A stretch of DNA of 33,867 nucleotides from Paenibacillus arenilitoris (GCF_014705655.1 NZ_JACXIY010000004.1:1-33867), one strand, 5' to 3'. Numbered from the stretch's first letter, positions 23,986-31,128 are shown. Notes: generated by a model from the sequence alone, not told the origin. Numbers and translations are program-made.

Positions 23986-24340
23986 CGTCTCTTCTTTGCG
24001 CCTCCTTGTCGTAACCGCTTGCTTTCGCGACGCGTTCGATCGCCCGGTCCACCCGGTCGCTGACCTTCTGCTGCGCGATGCCGAGCATCTCGGCCGTTTG
24101 CTGCTGAGTCATCGATTCCACATAGAACAGCCTGAGGGCTTCCTTTTGCTTTTGCGTCAAGTGCCCCTTCTTCAGCGCCTGGGCAAAATCGAGATACAGA
24201 ATAAGGGCGTCGATATCCCCGTTCCCGTAGGCGTTCTCGATAATGCGATGCACATTTTCGAACAGTTGGCGCACGCCGTACGGGTTGTTCAAGGCATACA
24301 AAGCCTCGTATTCCCGTTCCCGCTTATTTACGTCAATCAT
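23945..24340 (-). CDS. Sigma-70 region-4-like phage regulator (Xpf/ArpU type)
   Basis: The product has 131 residues from ATG 24340, with AGGAGG eight bases upstream. The C-terminal half holds a region-4-like helix-turn-helix: KGHLTQKQKEALRLFYVESM, QQQTAEMLGIAQQKVSDRVD, RAIERVAKASGY. No region 2 is present, so it cannot replace a complete sigma factor. The N-terminal ~55 residues are helical. This is the layout of positive control factors such as PBSX Xpf and ArpU-like proteins that switch on late genes. As the first gene of the operon it probably activates the tail genes, perhaps itself included. The role is inferred. Confidence 0.8.
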   Translation of the reverse strand: MIDVNKREREYEALYALNNPYGVRQLFENVHRIIENAYGNGDIDALILYLDFAQALKKGHLTQKQKEALRLFYVESMTQQQTAEMLGIAQQKVSDRVDRAIERVAKASGYDKEAQRRDDEHRRMVSSAAGG

Positions 24341-24735
24341 GAACAGATCCTCCTAAGGGCATGGTTGCACAAGGAAAACAGATTGCTTACGCGAAATTGG
24401 TTGTTTCATGTGGAAAATGAACCATGAAGCGGTATACATGGAAGTCGAGTGCACAAAGGGGGAGATGCTCCAAAAGAGGATAAAAGTACCAAATGTTTGC
24501 AGCAATACCGATTATAGTGGAGGACAAGCGCGGCAAGTATCCGACTTAGGAATTATTTTCCATCGTTTAAATAGTACTCGCGCATGAGGAATCGGTAGTG
24601 CCGGAAGCCGATATCCCAGTTGCAAAAAACGCCAAAATTCGAGAATAGCGATGCCGTGCAGCAAAAAAAGAGCGATCCGCTTCAATCTATCGATCTCGCG
24701 CGAATTCGCTCTCTTTAACTCTTATTGCACAGCGG
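24341..24735. other. Intergenic leader upstream of the tail operon
   Basis: About 395 bp without a convincing gene. It should hold the tail-operon promoter. A minus-strand TATAAT is at 24516-24511, but its -35 (TTGCCG, 14-base spacer) is poor. TTCATG and CATGAA (24405-24410 and 24423-24428) form a 6-bp inverted repeat. A 58-codon plus-strand ORF from 24408 lacks a ribosome binding site. No CGAAC-N4-GTTCG-type LexA box was seen. The part near 24663-24712 is the terminator of the next gene. Confidence 0.5.
24663..24712 (-). terminator. Probable terminator after the 77-aa gene
   Basis: A 7-bp stem, AGAGCGA/TCGCTCT (24669-24675 and 24706-24712), has a long 30-base interior and is followed on the minus strand by TTTTTTT. 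The long loop makes it weaker than the others. Confidence 0.5.
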
Positions 24736-24969
24736 CTATGCGTGCCGTTCGAGCGGGGAAGCCTCGTCGCAATGCTCGCCTGGCAGCCGTCCGAATTGTT
24801 CCTTCTTGCCGAGATATTGCAAATATTGCAGCCGGGCGATTTCATCTTCGGGATTGTCCGCTAAATAAAGCTCCAGCTCCGCGAGCGTCTCATCGACGTG
24901 ATGCTGCGCGTTCTTCCCGGCCCAGCCGACTTTCGCAAACCTTCTTAACACTTTCATCGTATCATTCAA
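24736..24969 (-). CDS. Hypothetical small helical protein (77 aa)
   Basis: TTG 24969 is chosen because AGGAGG lies eight bases upstream; ATG 24957 is the next in-frame option. The product is a short soluble protein. The basic start (MKVLRRFAKVGWAGKNAQHH) is followed by an acidic helical segment (VDETLAELELYLADNPEDEI, then ARLQYLQYLGKKEQFGRLPG) with the feel of a single TPR-like helical pair. It is not recognised. It is separated from the tail operon by a terminator. Confidence 0.6.
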   Translation of the reverse strand: MNDTMKVLRRFAKVGWAGKNAQHHVDETLAELELYLADNPEDEIARLQYLQYLGKKEQFGRLPGEHCDEASPLERHA

Positions 24970-25170
24970 CTTGCGCTCCTCCTGCTGCCCTATTCTATTG
25001 AGTGCAATGACGATGCCGGACATGCAAACCTTCGGGCTTCGTTTATTACGATATGCGCAGAATCGCATATTAGAACGGCTATAAGGATGACTAGTTCTCT
25101 ATATTCAGCCGTTTACAAAATTCCACATATTACGACTTCCCGATCCCGTTGCCGCAAACGATTATTCGAC

Positions 25171-25207
25171 AAAAAAAATCCCCCGCTGCGTCGGAGCGCC
25201 GCAGCGG
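25171..25207 (-). terminator. Intrinsic terminator after the CotF-type gene
   Basis: The stem CCGCTGCG/CGCAGCGG (25183-25190 and 25200-25207) has a 9-base loop and is followed on the minus strand by GGGATTTTTTTT. Confidence 0.9.
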
Positions 25208-25224
25208 AGGAGCCTTGCCGTACC

Positions 25225-25845
25225 CTATTGATGCATACCGTACGACTGCATCGGCGCCGCCGATTGCTGCTGGCCTTGCGCCATATCGTTGCCGTGCATC
25301 ATATTGCCTGTCGTCTGGTAGCTGCTCAGCACCGTGTTCGTCGTCATCTCTTTCATCGTCGGCACCTGATAGTAGCCGGCCTGGTTCATGTATTGCCATA
25401 CTTCGTAAGCAAGCTCGGAGCAGTTGACCGCGCTTTGCTGCATCATCCGGCGAAGCTGCGGATCGGCGCACTCCAGCGCGGCGATCATTTTCATCGACGC
25501 GGACGATTTATGGCAGCCAAGCAGGCCGCAGGCTACGTCGCGGTCATCCATTTGATTGACCGTAAGGTTGGGGCTCTGCTGTGCCGGATTGTCCAGGCCG
25601 TAGACCGGAGCGGCGTTCATCGGCGCGCGGTAAGGCACCGCTTGGCCGCGTCCTTGCTGAGCAAGCGATTGAACGGTCATGTTGTAGTCGTTGGTGATGA
25701 ACTGAAGCTGACGATCGACGATTTGAAGAAGCCGTTGATCCTTGACGTAAGGCCGATACAATTGCATCAAATTGATGCAGTCGATGGTGGAGTTAAGCAC
25801 CTCGTGCAATTCCATCGTTTCGTGAGCGCCCATATGTGCCGCCAT
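25225..25845 (-). CDS. CotF-family spore coat protein
   Basis: The product has 206 residues from ATG 25845 (GGGGGAAA upstream); longer in-frame starts lack a site. The N-terminal part is a ferritin-like helical region (MGAHETMELHEVLNSTIDCI, YRPYVKDQRLLQIVDRQLQF). A Gln/Pro/Ala-rich linker follows. The second half matches the Coat F domain: DRDVACGLLGCHKSSASMKM, then ALECADPQLRRMMQQSAVNC and YEVWQYMNQAGYYQVP. It ends in a low-complexity Gln/Met/Ser tail, MHGNDMAQGQQQSAAP. CotF-type proteins are in the coat or inner layers of Bacillota spores, so the host should be a spore former. Expression late in the mother cell is expected. Confidence 0.85.
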   Translation of the reverse strand: MAAHMGAHETMELHEVLNSTIDCINLMQLYRPYVKDQRLLQIVDRQLQFITNDYNMTVQSLAQQGRGQAVPYRAPMNAAPVYGLDNPAQQSPNLTVNQMDDRDVACGLLGCHKSSASMKMIAALECADPQLRRMMQQSAVNCSELAYEVWQYMNQAGYYQVPTMKEMTTNTVLSSYQTTGNMMHGNDMAQGQQQSAAPMQSYGMHQ

Positions 25846-25887
25846 GTCGATTTCCCCCTGTGGTCGTAATTTTGGTTTCAAACCTCG

Positions 25888-25896
25888 ATTAGTATG
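25888..25896 (-). promoter_or_regulatory. Possible sporulation-type -10 element of the coat gene
   Basis: CATACTAAT on the minus strand, 43 bp upstream of the start codon, resembles the -10 of mother-cell sigma factors E and K (CATACAAT / CATAnnnTA) imperfectly. No matching -35 was found. Confidence 0.25.
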
Positions 25897-26110
25897 GCTT
25901 GCCCAAGGATGCAATATCCAAAATCGCCTACCGTTTTTTGCGACGTCAGTCACGGGGCCGCCGTATGAGCTCATTTTCCGCCGTGTCCGAGCAGTCGCTC
26001 CGTTATCGGTTACTCTGCGCATGATTTAGTTTCAAAAATTGATATTATCATTCCTTTTAATTTCAAATACTGCAACTAAACCAGGAAAAGAGGTTTCAAG
26101 AGGTAATTAG

Positions 26111-26125
26111 TTTCAAATTTTGAAA
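26111..26125. promoter_or_regulatory. Perfect 7-1-7 inverted repeat TTTCAAA-T-TTTGAAA
   Basis: All seven pairs match around a central T. Further TTTCAAA or TTTCAAG half sites occur at about 26028, 26069 and 26094. The form is that of a dimeric regulator site, but the binding protein is unknown and no promoter is evident beside it. Confidence 0.35.
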
Positions 26126-26180
26126 TAAGTATCCCTGTCTTTTGGCAAGAATTCGTCAAAGAAGATGGAGGTGATAGAGA

Positions 26181-26228
26181 TTGTGTTTAAAATGCATGCT
26201 TAAGTCGGTGCGTGGTAAGCGTATTTAG
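26181..26228 (+). other. Orphan strong Shine-Dalgarno with a 15-codon ORF
   Basis: GGAGGTGAT (26167-26175) is followed five bases later by TTG at 26181. It opens 15 codons (MCLKCMLKSVRGKRI) to TAG at 26226-26228. A GTG two bases further gives only six codons. This could be a microprotein, a leader peptide, or the relic start of a decayed gene. The ribosome binding site is better than most used in the window. Confidence 0.3.
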
Positions 26229-26319
26229 GGAGTGTTTTAAGGTGCGTACATTTAGGTGGACATACTGTAGTGGGTTCTGCGGTAAGCCTGTTAAGAGCAC
26301 GTCTAAGAAGCGTGTTTGT

Positions 26320-26349
26320 GAGGCATGGTGAGGCATGGTAAGGCATGTT
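26320..26349 (+). repeat. Three tandem copies of a 10-bp repeat
   Basis: GAGGCATGGT, GAGGCATGGT and AAGGCATGTT follow each other directly in the G/T-rich part of the intergenic region. Confidence 0.8.
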
Positions 26350-26369
26350 TGAAGTGAGCGGTGTAGTGC

Positions 26370-26418
26370 AAACAAACAAAGCTGCCTCTGAAGGCCGCTT
26401 ATGACCTTCGAGACAGCT
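26370..26418 (-). terminator. Terminator of the sulfate transport operon
   Basis: A long interrupted stem (26380-26394 with 26405-26418; AGCTG/CAGCT, CTC/GAG, GAAGG/CCTTC) is followed on the minus strand by TTTGTTTGTTTG, 12 bp past the sbp stop. Confidence 0.85.
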
Positions 26419-26430
26419 CCGTCTTCCTTG

Positions 26431-27501
26431 TTACAAATCGGCCAGCACCTGGTACCAGACGCCTTTTTTCGAATAGAGGGTGCTTCGGACCTCCGGCCAG
26501 CCGCCGAGGTAAGAAATATCGAATAAATCCTCCGGCGTTTCGAAGCGGCCCTCCGCTTCCTCCGCAACTACCCCGTTCACCGGACGGAAGCCGTGCTCCG
26601 CGAGCAAGCGCTGCGCTTCTTCGCTCTGCAGGTAAGCGATGAACGCTTCCGCGACTTTGCGGGTTCCGTGTCTGTCGACGTTTTTGTCCACGACGGCCGC
26701 CGGATTCTCGATCAGAATCGTGCTCTTCGGCACGACGATATCGTAGGCAACGCCCTGCTTCAGGCGCGCCAGCAGCTCATTCTCGTAGGTGACGATGACG
26801 TCGCCCACCCCGTACTCGAACGCGGCCATCGAAGCGCGACCGCTCTTGTCGAGCGATTCGACGTTCGCGTGCACCGCCTTCAGGAAGCTTTTGGCAAATG
26901 CCGGATCCTTCGTCCCGCTCTTCTCCTCGGACATTTTGAGCCCCGCGCCGTAAATCGCGTTAATGTCCCACTGCGCGCCGCCGGACGTTTTCGGATTCGG
27001 GTACAGCACCTTCACGCCGTCCTTCGTCAAATCCTCCCAATCCTTGATGCCGAGCGGATTGCCCGCGCGCGTGCCGAGCACGACAATCGAATTCGTGATG
27101 AAGCCGTTATTCGGCTGCGCCTTCCAATCATGGGTAATAAAGCCGGCGTCGGCGATTTTGTCCAAGTCGCCTTCCATTGCCAGTATCGCGACGTCCGCTT
27201 CGAATCCGCCCGCAATGGCGCGCGCCTGCGTGCCCGAAGCCTCGTACGATTCCTGGAACGTTACCTTCTGCCCGGTCTCCTCCAGCCAGTAAGCCTGGAA
27301 TTTCGGAAGCAGCTCGGCGAACGCGTCCTTCACGACCGAATAAGCACCGATGACAAGCGTGACATCGCCGTCTCGTACGGAGGATTCGGCGCCGCCCTCG
27401 CCCGTCTGCGCGTCCTTCCCGCAGCCGGCCGCAACCAGCAGCAGGAGCGAGGCGAGCAGAAGCGCGGCCATGCGCCGGCTTGTTTCTCGATTTCTTGTCA
27501 T
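26431..27501 (-). CDS. sbp: Sulfate/thiosulfate-binding lipoprotein
   Basis: The product has 356 residues from ATG 27501; a TTG at 27513 is an alternative, and neither is ideally spaced from AGAGGAG. The signal peptide is a lipoprotein type with lipobox LVAAGC at about residue 28, anchoring the protein outside the membrane. The mature part matches the Sbp/CysP family: VTLVIGAYSVVKDAFAELLP, TFQESYEASGTQARAIAGGF, and the diagnostic YPNPKTSGGAQWDINAIYGA, whose Ser-Gly-Gly contacts the oxyanion. GVGDVIVTYENELLA is also conserved. It is the last gene of the operon, after the ATPase. Confidence 0.93.
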   Translation of the reverse strand: MTRNRETSRRMAALLLASLLLLVAAGCGKDAQTGEGGAESSVRDGDVTLVIGAYSVVKDAFAELLPKFQAYWLEETGQKVTFQESYEASGTQARAIAGGFEADVAILAMEGDLDKIADAGFITHDWKAQPNNGFITNSIVVLGTRAGNPLGIKDWEDLTKDGVKVLYPNPKTSGGAQWDINAIYGAGLKMSEEKSGTKDPAFAKSFLKAVHANVESLDKSGRASMAAFEYGVGDVIVTYENELLARLKQGVAYDIVVPKSTILIENPAAVVDKNVDRHGTRKVAEAFIAYLQSEEAQRLLAEHGFRPVNGVVAEEAEGRFETPEDLFDISYLGGWPEVRSTLYSKKGVWYQVLADL

Positions 27502-27538
27502 GTTCGCATACAACTCTCCTCTAGCATCGTTGCCGGAA

Positions 27539-28603
27539 TTAAATGTGGATCGGCATGGGATCCACCTTCAAGGTGTTTTCCGCGATCCAGCTTTCGTTAT
27601 CGTTGAAGAGGTACGCCCTGTGCACGAGCACGCTTAGCTCGTCGCCGGGATGAAGCACTTCCTTCTCGAGCGAACGGTACGTGATCAGCTTCGTCTCGCC
27701 GACGAGCAGTTCGACCATCCATTCGCTGCCGCGGAAGTGCAGATGCTTCACCTTGCCGGGCAGCGTCGCGGAAGCCAGCTTGATCTCGCCCGGCTTGCCG
27801 ATTTCGATATATTCGGGCCGTATGAGCGCCTTCGTTCCGGGACGCTTCGCCGCCTCCTCGAAGCCCTTCAGCTCCGCGATGTTGTCGACGATCGTCGACT
27901 CCCCGATGAAGCTCGCGACGAACGGCGTCTGCGGGTTCTTGTATATATCCCAAGGGCTGCCCTTCTGCTCGAGCTTGCCTTTGCTGATGATCATGATTTC
28001 GTCCGCGACCTCGATCGCTTCCTCCTGATCGTGCGTGACGAAGATCGACGTAATGCCGACCCGCTCGATCATTTCCTTCAGCCACGTGCGCAGCTCGGTG
28101 CGGATCTTCGCATCGATCGCCGCGAACGGCTCGTCGAGCAGCAGCAGCTGCGGCTCGGGCGCAAGCGCCCTGGCGAAAGCGACGCGCTGCCGCTGGCCGC
28201 CGGACAGCTGATGCGCATAACGGTGCTCGAAGCCCTTCAGGCCCGTCAGCTCCACCAAATACATGACCCGCTCCCGAATCTGCTCCTTCGACTGCTTCTT
28301 TACCTTGAGGCCGAACGCGATGTTGTCGTAGACGGTCATATGCTTAAACAAGGCGTAGTTTTGAAACACGAAGCCGATTCCCCGCTCCTGCGGCGGCAGG
28401 TCGTTCACGCGCTTTCCGTGGAACAGAATATCGCCGGAGGTTGGGGTTTCGAGTCCCGCAAGCATACGAAGTATGGACGTTTTGCCGCCGCCGCTCGGTC
28501 CGAGCAAGCCGATCAGATGGCCCTTTTCAATCTCGAAGCCGACATCCTTGACGGCATGGAAATCGCCAAAGCTTTTGTTAAGGTTCCGCACTTCAATATG
28601 CAT
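27539..28603 (-). CDS. cysA: Sulfate ABC transporter ATPase CysA
   Basis: The product has 354 residues from ATG 28603, three bases after the cysW stop, with AAAGGAAG inside the end of cysW. The nucleotide-binding domain has Walker A GPSGGGKT, the Q-loop FVFQNYAL, signature LSGGQRQRVAFARAL, Walker B LLLLDEPFAAID, and switch His in FVTHDQEEA. The C-terminal ~120 residues are a regulatory/TOBE region (KALIRPEYIEIG, KVKHLHFRGSEWMVELLV). It drives import of sulfate or thiosulfate through CysT/CysW. The name rests on the permease and binding-protein neighbours. Confidence 0.94.
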   Translation of the reverse strand: MHIEVRNLNKSFGDFHAVKDVGFEIEKGHLIGLLGPSGGGKTSILRMLAGLETPTSGDILFHGKRVNDLPPQERGIGFVFQNYALFKHMTVYDNIAFGLKVKKQSKEQIRERVMYLVELTGLKGFEHRYAHQLSGGQRQRVAFARALAPEPQLLLLDEPFAAIDAKIRTELRTWLKEMIERVGITSIFVTHDQEEAIEVADEIMIISKGKLEQKGSPWDIYKNPQTPFVASFIGESTIVDNIAELKGFEEAAKRPGTKALIRPEYIEIGKPGEIKLASATLPGKVKHLHFRGSEWMVELLVGETKLITYRSLEKEVLHPGDELSVLVHRAYLFNDNESWIAENTLKVDPMPIHI

Positions 28604-28606
28604 GGC

Positions 28607-29407
28607 TTAATGCACTTCCTTTCGTTTTTTTGCCCATTCCATAAGAAGCAGCAAGCCGACGGAGAATGCCGCGAGGACGAGCGCGACCCCGTTCGCCGCG
28701 ACGACGTTGAAGTTCTCCACGTCCTGATAGACGAGCGTAGTGGCGGTTTGCGTCTTGTTCATAATATTGCCGGAGACGACGAGCACGGCTCCGAACTCCC
28801 CGAGCGACCGCGCGACGGTCAGCACGACGCCGTAAATGACGCCCCACCGGATCGAAGGCCAGGTCACCTTCCAGAACGTGTACCAGGAATAGGCGCCGAG
28901 CGTCGATGCCGCTTCCTCCTGCTGCGCCCCGATTTCCTGGAGCACCGGCATCACCTCGCGCACCATGAGCGGGAACGTCACGAATAACGTCGCAAGAATC
29001 ATGCCCGGCAAGGCGTATACGATTTTGAAGCCGGCATCCTCGAACAGCGCGCCGATGACCGTGTTCGGTCCGAGCAGCAGAACGATCATAAGGCCGCCGA
29101 TGACCGGCGATACCGCGAACGGCAGATCGACGAGGCTGTTCAGGAGGCGCTTCATCCGCCGTCCGATCCATTCCGCTCGAACGAGGTACAACGCGAGCAT
29201 AATGCCGAACACCGTGTTCAAGGCGGTGACGACGACGACGATCATGCCCGTCATCATGAGCGCGTGCAGCGCTTCCGGACGAATGAGGGCTTCCGCGAAG
29301 CCGCTCCAGCCGTCCGCCCAGGAACCGGTAAATATCTTCACGAGCGGTGCGATGAGCAGCAAGGCAAATACGATATACGTTAACGTAATCCACAATCGTC
29401 TCATCAT
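28607..29407 (-). CDS. cysW: Sulfate ABC transporter permease CysW
   Basis: The product has 266 residues; the start overlaps the cysT stop as ATGA, so the two permeases are translationally coupled. About six membrane helices are visible, starting with WITLTYIVFALLLIAPLVKIF. The EAA coupling loop lies in EEAASTLGAYSWYTFWKVTWP, followed by SLGEFGAVLVVSGNI. Both are standard for CysW. The second half-site of the channel is formed by CysT. Confidence 0.93.
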   Translation of the reverse strand: MMRRLWITLTYIVFALLLIAPLVKIFTGSWADGWSGFAEALIRPEALHALMMTGMIVVVVTALNTVFGIMLALYLVRAEWIGRRMKRLLNSLVDLPFAVSPVIGGLMIVLLLGPNTVIGALFEDAGFKIVYALPGMILATLFVTFPLMVREVMPVLQEIGAQQEEAASTLGAYSWYTFWKVTWPSIRWGVIYGVVLTVARSLGEFGAVLVVSGNIMNKTQTATTLVYQDVENFNVVAANGVALVLAAFSVGLLLLMEWAKKRKEVH

Positions 29408-30219
29408 TGGCCGGATCTCCTCGCTTGAATGAGGTTAACGGTCCACAGAATGAGAAACGACAGCGTCAGCAGAAGGACCGACACGGCGGCCGCGCCTTGC
29501 GGGTTGCTGCTTTCGATCTCGCCGAAAATATAGACGGAGGCGATCAGCGTCTTGCCCGGTATATTGCCGGCCACGAGCACGACCGCGCCGAACTCCGCCA
29601 GCCCGCGGGAGAAGGCGAGCATCGCGCCGCTCGAAATTCCCGGAAGCATAGCCGGAAAGATGACGCTGAAGAACGTCTTCGCGCGCGTGGCGCCGAGCGT
29701 ATATGCCGCTTCCTCCTCCGATTTGTCCATTTCCTCCAGCAGCGGCTGAATCGCCCGGATGACGAAGGGAAACGTCACGAACAGCATCGCGATCACGATG
29801 GCCGGCTCATGGAACACGATCTCGATGCCGGCTTTGCCGGCAAGCCCGCCCGCGAAGCTGTTGGGCCCGAGGAGCAGCAAAATCATAAGCCCGCCGACGG
29901 CCGTCGGCAGCGCGAACGGCAGATCGACGAGGCTGTTGAGCAATCGGCGGCCGGGGAACCGGTAACGGATCAGCACCCAGCCGATCATAGTGCCGAGAAA
30001 CATATTTAGAAGCGTGGCGATTAGGGCTAATTTCACCGTGAGCAGCACGGATTTCCAAGCAAGAGGATCGGAGACGCTTTCCCAGAAAGGGTTCCATCCA
30101 AGCGAGAAAGATTGCGTGTAAATGCCGGCGATAGGTAATACGATAAGGATGATGAAGTAAAGCATAATCGTCGTGCGAAAGCCGAAGCTCCAACCTTTTC
30201 CGCGAAACAAAGCATTCAC
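29404..30219 (-). CDS. cysT: Sulfate ABC transporter permease CysT
   Basis: The product has 271 residues from GTG 30219, ten bases after GGAGG. It has six predicted helices, the first being TIMLYFIILIVLPIAGIYTQ. The EAA loop is EEEAAYTLGATRAKTFFSVI and is followed by GLAEFGAVVLVAGNIPGKT. The family is cysT/cysU of the sulfate importer. First gene of the cysT-cysW-cysA-sbp operon; a promoter and inverted repeat lie upstream. Confidence 0.93.
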   Translation of the reverse strand: MNALFRGKGWSFGFRTTIMLYFIILIVLPIAGIYTQSFSLGWNPFWESVSDPLAWKSVLLTVKLALIATLLNMFLGTMIGWVLIRYRFPGRRLLNSLVDLPFALPTAVGGLMILLLLGPNSFAGGLAGKAGIEIVFHEPAIVIAMLFVTFPFVIRAIQPLLEEMDKSEEEAAYTLGATRAKTFFSVIFPAMLPGISSGAMLAFSRGLAEFGAVVLVAGNIPGKTLIASVYIFGEIESSNPQGAAAVSVLLLTLSFLILWTVNLIQARRSGQ

Positions 30220-30281
30220 TGTGACTTAACCTCCAGACCATCGGCTCGTGCCGTAGGTGTTGCGACCATAATAAAAAAAAC

Positions 30282-30306
30282 AATTCCTATTAATTTACTA
30301 GGTATT
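30282..30306. promoter_or_regulatory. CymR-like inverted repeat upstream of cysT
   Basis: AATTCCTA and TAGGTATT (30282-30289 and 30299-30306) form an imperfect 8-9-8 inverted repeat with one mismatch, just downstream of the cysT -10. The TAGGAATT arm on the minus strand resembles the GGAATT end of the Bacillus CymR site, although the full CymR consensus is not met. Repression when cysteine is plentiful would fit the sulfate importer; this is inference. Confidence 0.4.
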
Positions 30307-30309
30307 GAT

Positions 30310-30339
30310 AATGTAGCATCCGGACCGGCATCAAGTCAA
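30310..30339 (-). promoter_or_regulatory. Sigma-A promoter of the sulfate transport operon
   Basis: TTGACT (30339-30334) and TACATT (30315-30310) are separated by 18 bases on the minus strand. They lie about 90-120 bp upstream of cysT. Confidence 0.65.
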
Positions 30340-30413
30340 TGGTTTATTTAGAAAAACTGATCGCTCCCATAGCGTTTTCTTATACGTATTTCCGCCCCGA
30401 TCCCTTTATGAGC

Positions 30414-30451
30414 AAAAAAGAAGGGAGACCGGCCTATCGGCCGATGCTCCC
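30414..30451 (-). terminator. Terminator after the YvyE-like gene
   Basis: GGGAG/CTCCC and CCGGCC/GGCCG arms (30423-30451) form a stem with a small bulge, followed on the minus strand by TTCTTTTTT, six bases past the stop. Confidence 0.8.
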
Positions 30452-30456
30452 CCCGT

Positions 30457-31089
30457 TTATTCTCCCTCAATATAGTAGCGGCTTTCGCCCATCGTAATCG
30501 TTGCCTGTCCCTGCGTCAAATCGGTAACCCACGCGGCAAAAGCTTCGGCGTCCCGCTCCTCCGGCAAGCAGCGGACGACGACCCGATCGGTAAAATCGGT
30601 CCCGCCGACGCGCGTTCCTTTGCCGTGAAGCTCATTCTCCAGCTTGCCGTACCACGTATAATCGACGTCGACGAGCACCTCCCGATGCAGCGCGTTAACG
30701 ATTTCGCCCGCCGCTTCGAGCCCGGCGACCGCGCCGTCCGTATAAGCGCGGACGAGTCCCCCCGCGCCCAGCATAATGCCGCCGAAATAACGCGTCACGA
30801 CGACGGCGACATTTTTCAGCCCCTTATGCTTGATAACCTCTAGAATCGGCTTGCCCGCCGTTCCGCTCGGTTCCCCGTCGTCGGACGCTTTCTGGAACTG
30901 GTCCCGCTCCCCGACGACGTAAGCCGAACAGTTATGCGTCGCCTGCTTATGGAGCTGCTTGATCTCCGCGATGAAAGCGATCGCTTCCTCCTCGGTCTCC
31001 ACGGGCTTCGCATGGCCGATGAAGCGTGATTTCTTAATGACGATTTCCGCTTCGGCCCGCTGCCTGACCGTAGCGTACCTGTTCAGCAT
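30457..31089 (-). CDS. YigZ/YvyE (IMPACT, UPF0029) family protein
   Basis: The product has 210 residues from ATG 31089, with GAAGGG seven bases upstream. The N-terminal IMPACT domain has the family signatures KSRFIGHAKPV, HNCSAYVVG, DDGEPSGTAGKPILEVI, then VAVVVTRYFGGIMLGAGGLV. A smaller C-terminal domain (about 140-210, DUF1949 type) follows. Members occur in nearly all organisms and in eukaryotes act on the GCN2 stress pathway; the bacterial role is unclear. It lies 39 bp downstream of pgi with no terminator between, so it may share the pgi transcript. Confidence 0.92.
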   Translation of the reverse strand: MLNRYATVRQRAEAEIVIKKSRFIGHAKPVETEEEAIAFIAEIKQLHKQATHNCSAYVVGERDQFQKASDDGEPSGTAGKPILEVIKHKGLKNVAVVVTRYFGGIMLGAGGLVRAYTDGAVAGLEAAGEIVNALHREVLVDVDYTWYGKLENELHGKGTRVGGTDFTDRVVVRCLPEERDAEAFAAWVTDLTQGQATITMGESRYYIEGE

Positions 31090-31128
31090 AATCGAACCCT
31101 TCTCCCGCAATCCGGTCTTGCCGGCCGA

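Larger units (their letters stand above)
12246..24340 (-). mobile_element. PBSX-like contractile tail cluster without capsid or lysis genes
   Basis: About 16 tightly packed minus-strand genes follow the tail-gene order of Bacillus subtilis PBSX: regulator, small genes, tail terminator, sheath (xkdK), tube (xkdM), chaperone (xkdN), tape measure (xkdO position), xkdP, xkdQ, xkdR, xkdS, xkdT, xkdU, fibre, and two small genes. Many junctions overlap by 1-11 bp. Terminase, portal, protease, major capsid, integrase, holin and endolysin genes are absent from the cluster and its flanks within the window. No AAA+ ATPase of extracellular contractile injection systems is seen either. The boundaries are the terminator at 12198-12236 and the regulator start at 24340. 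No attachment-site repeats were identified. Confidence 0.85.
25846..26430. other. 585-bp intergenic region with repeats and an orphan ribosome binding site
   Basis: No ordinary gene is visible. From the coat-gene side it contains the coat promoter region, an AT-rich stretch with several TTTCAAA copies (26028-26125) including one perfect 7-1-7 inverted repeat, a textbook GGAGGTGAT at 26167-26175, a G/T-rich plus strand from 26185 to 26370, three tandem copies of a 10-bp repeat, and the terminator of the sulfate operon at 26370-26418. Confidence 0.6.

Noticed and set aside
12246..24340. Complete inducible prophage or extracellular contractile injection system
   Set aside because: Head, packaging, integration and lysis genes are absent, and so are the AAA+ ATPase and toxin payload genes typical of eCIS. 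Gene order is that of PBSX tails.
24408..24584. 58-codon plus-strand ORF upstream of the tail operon
   Set aside because: No ribosome binding site and no recognisable sequence. It is more likely part of the divergent regulatory region.
26187..26567. 126-codon minus-strand frame over the intergenic region and the end of sbp
   Set aside because: Its first half lies inside sbp in another frame and crosses the sbp terminator; the rest translates the skewed tandem-repeat sequence.
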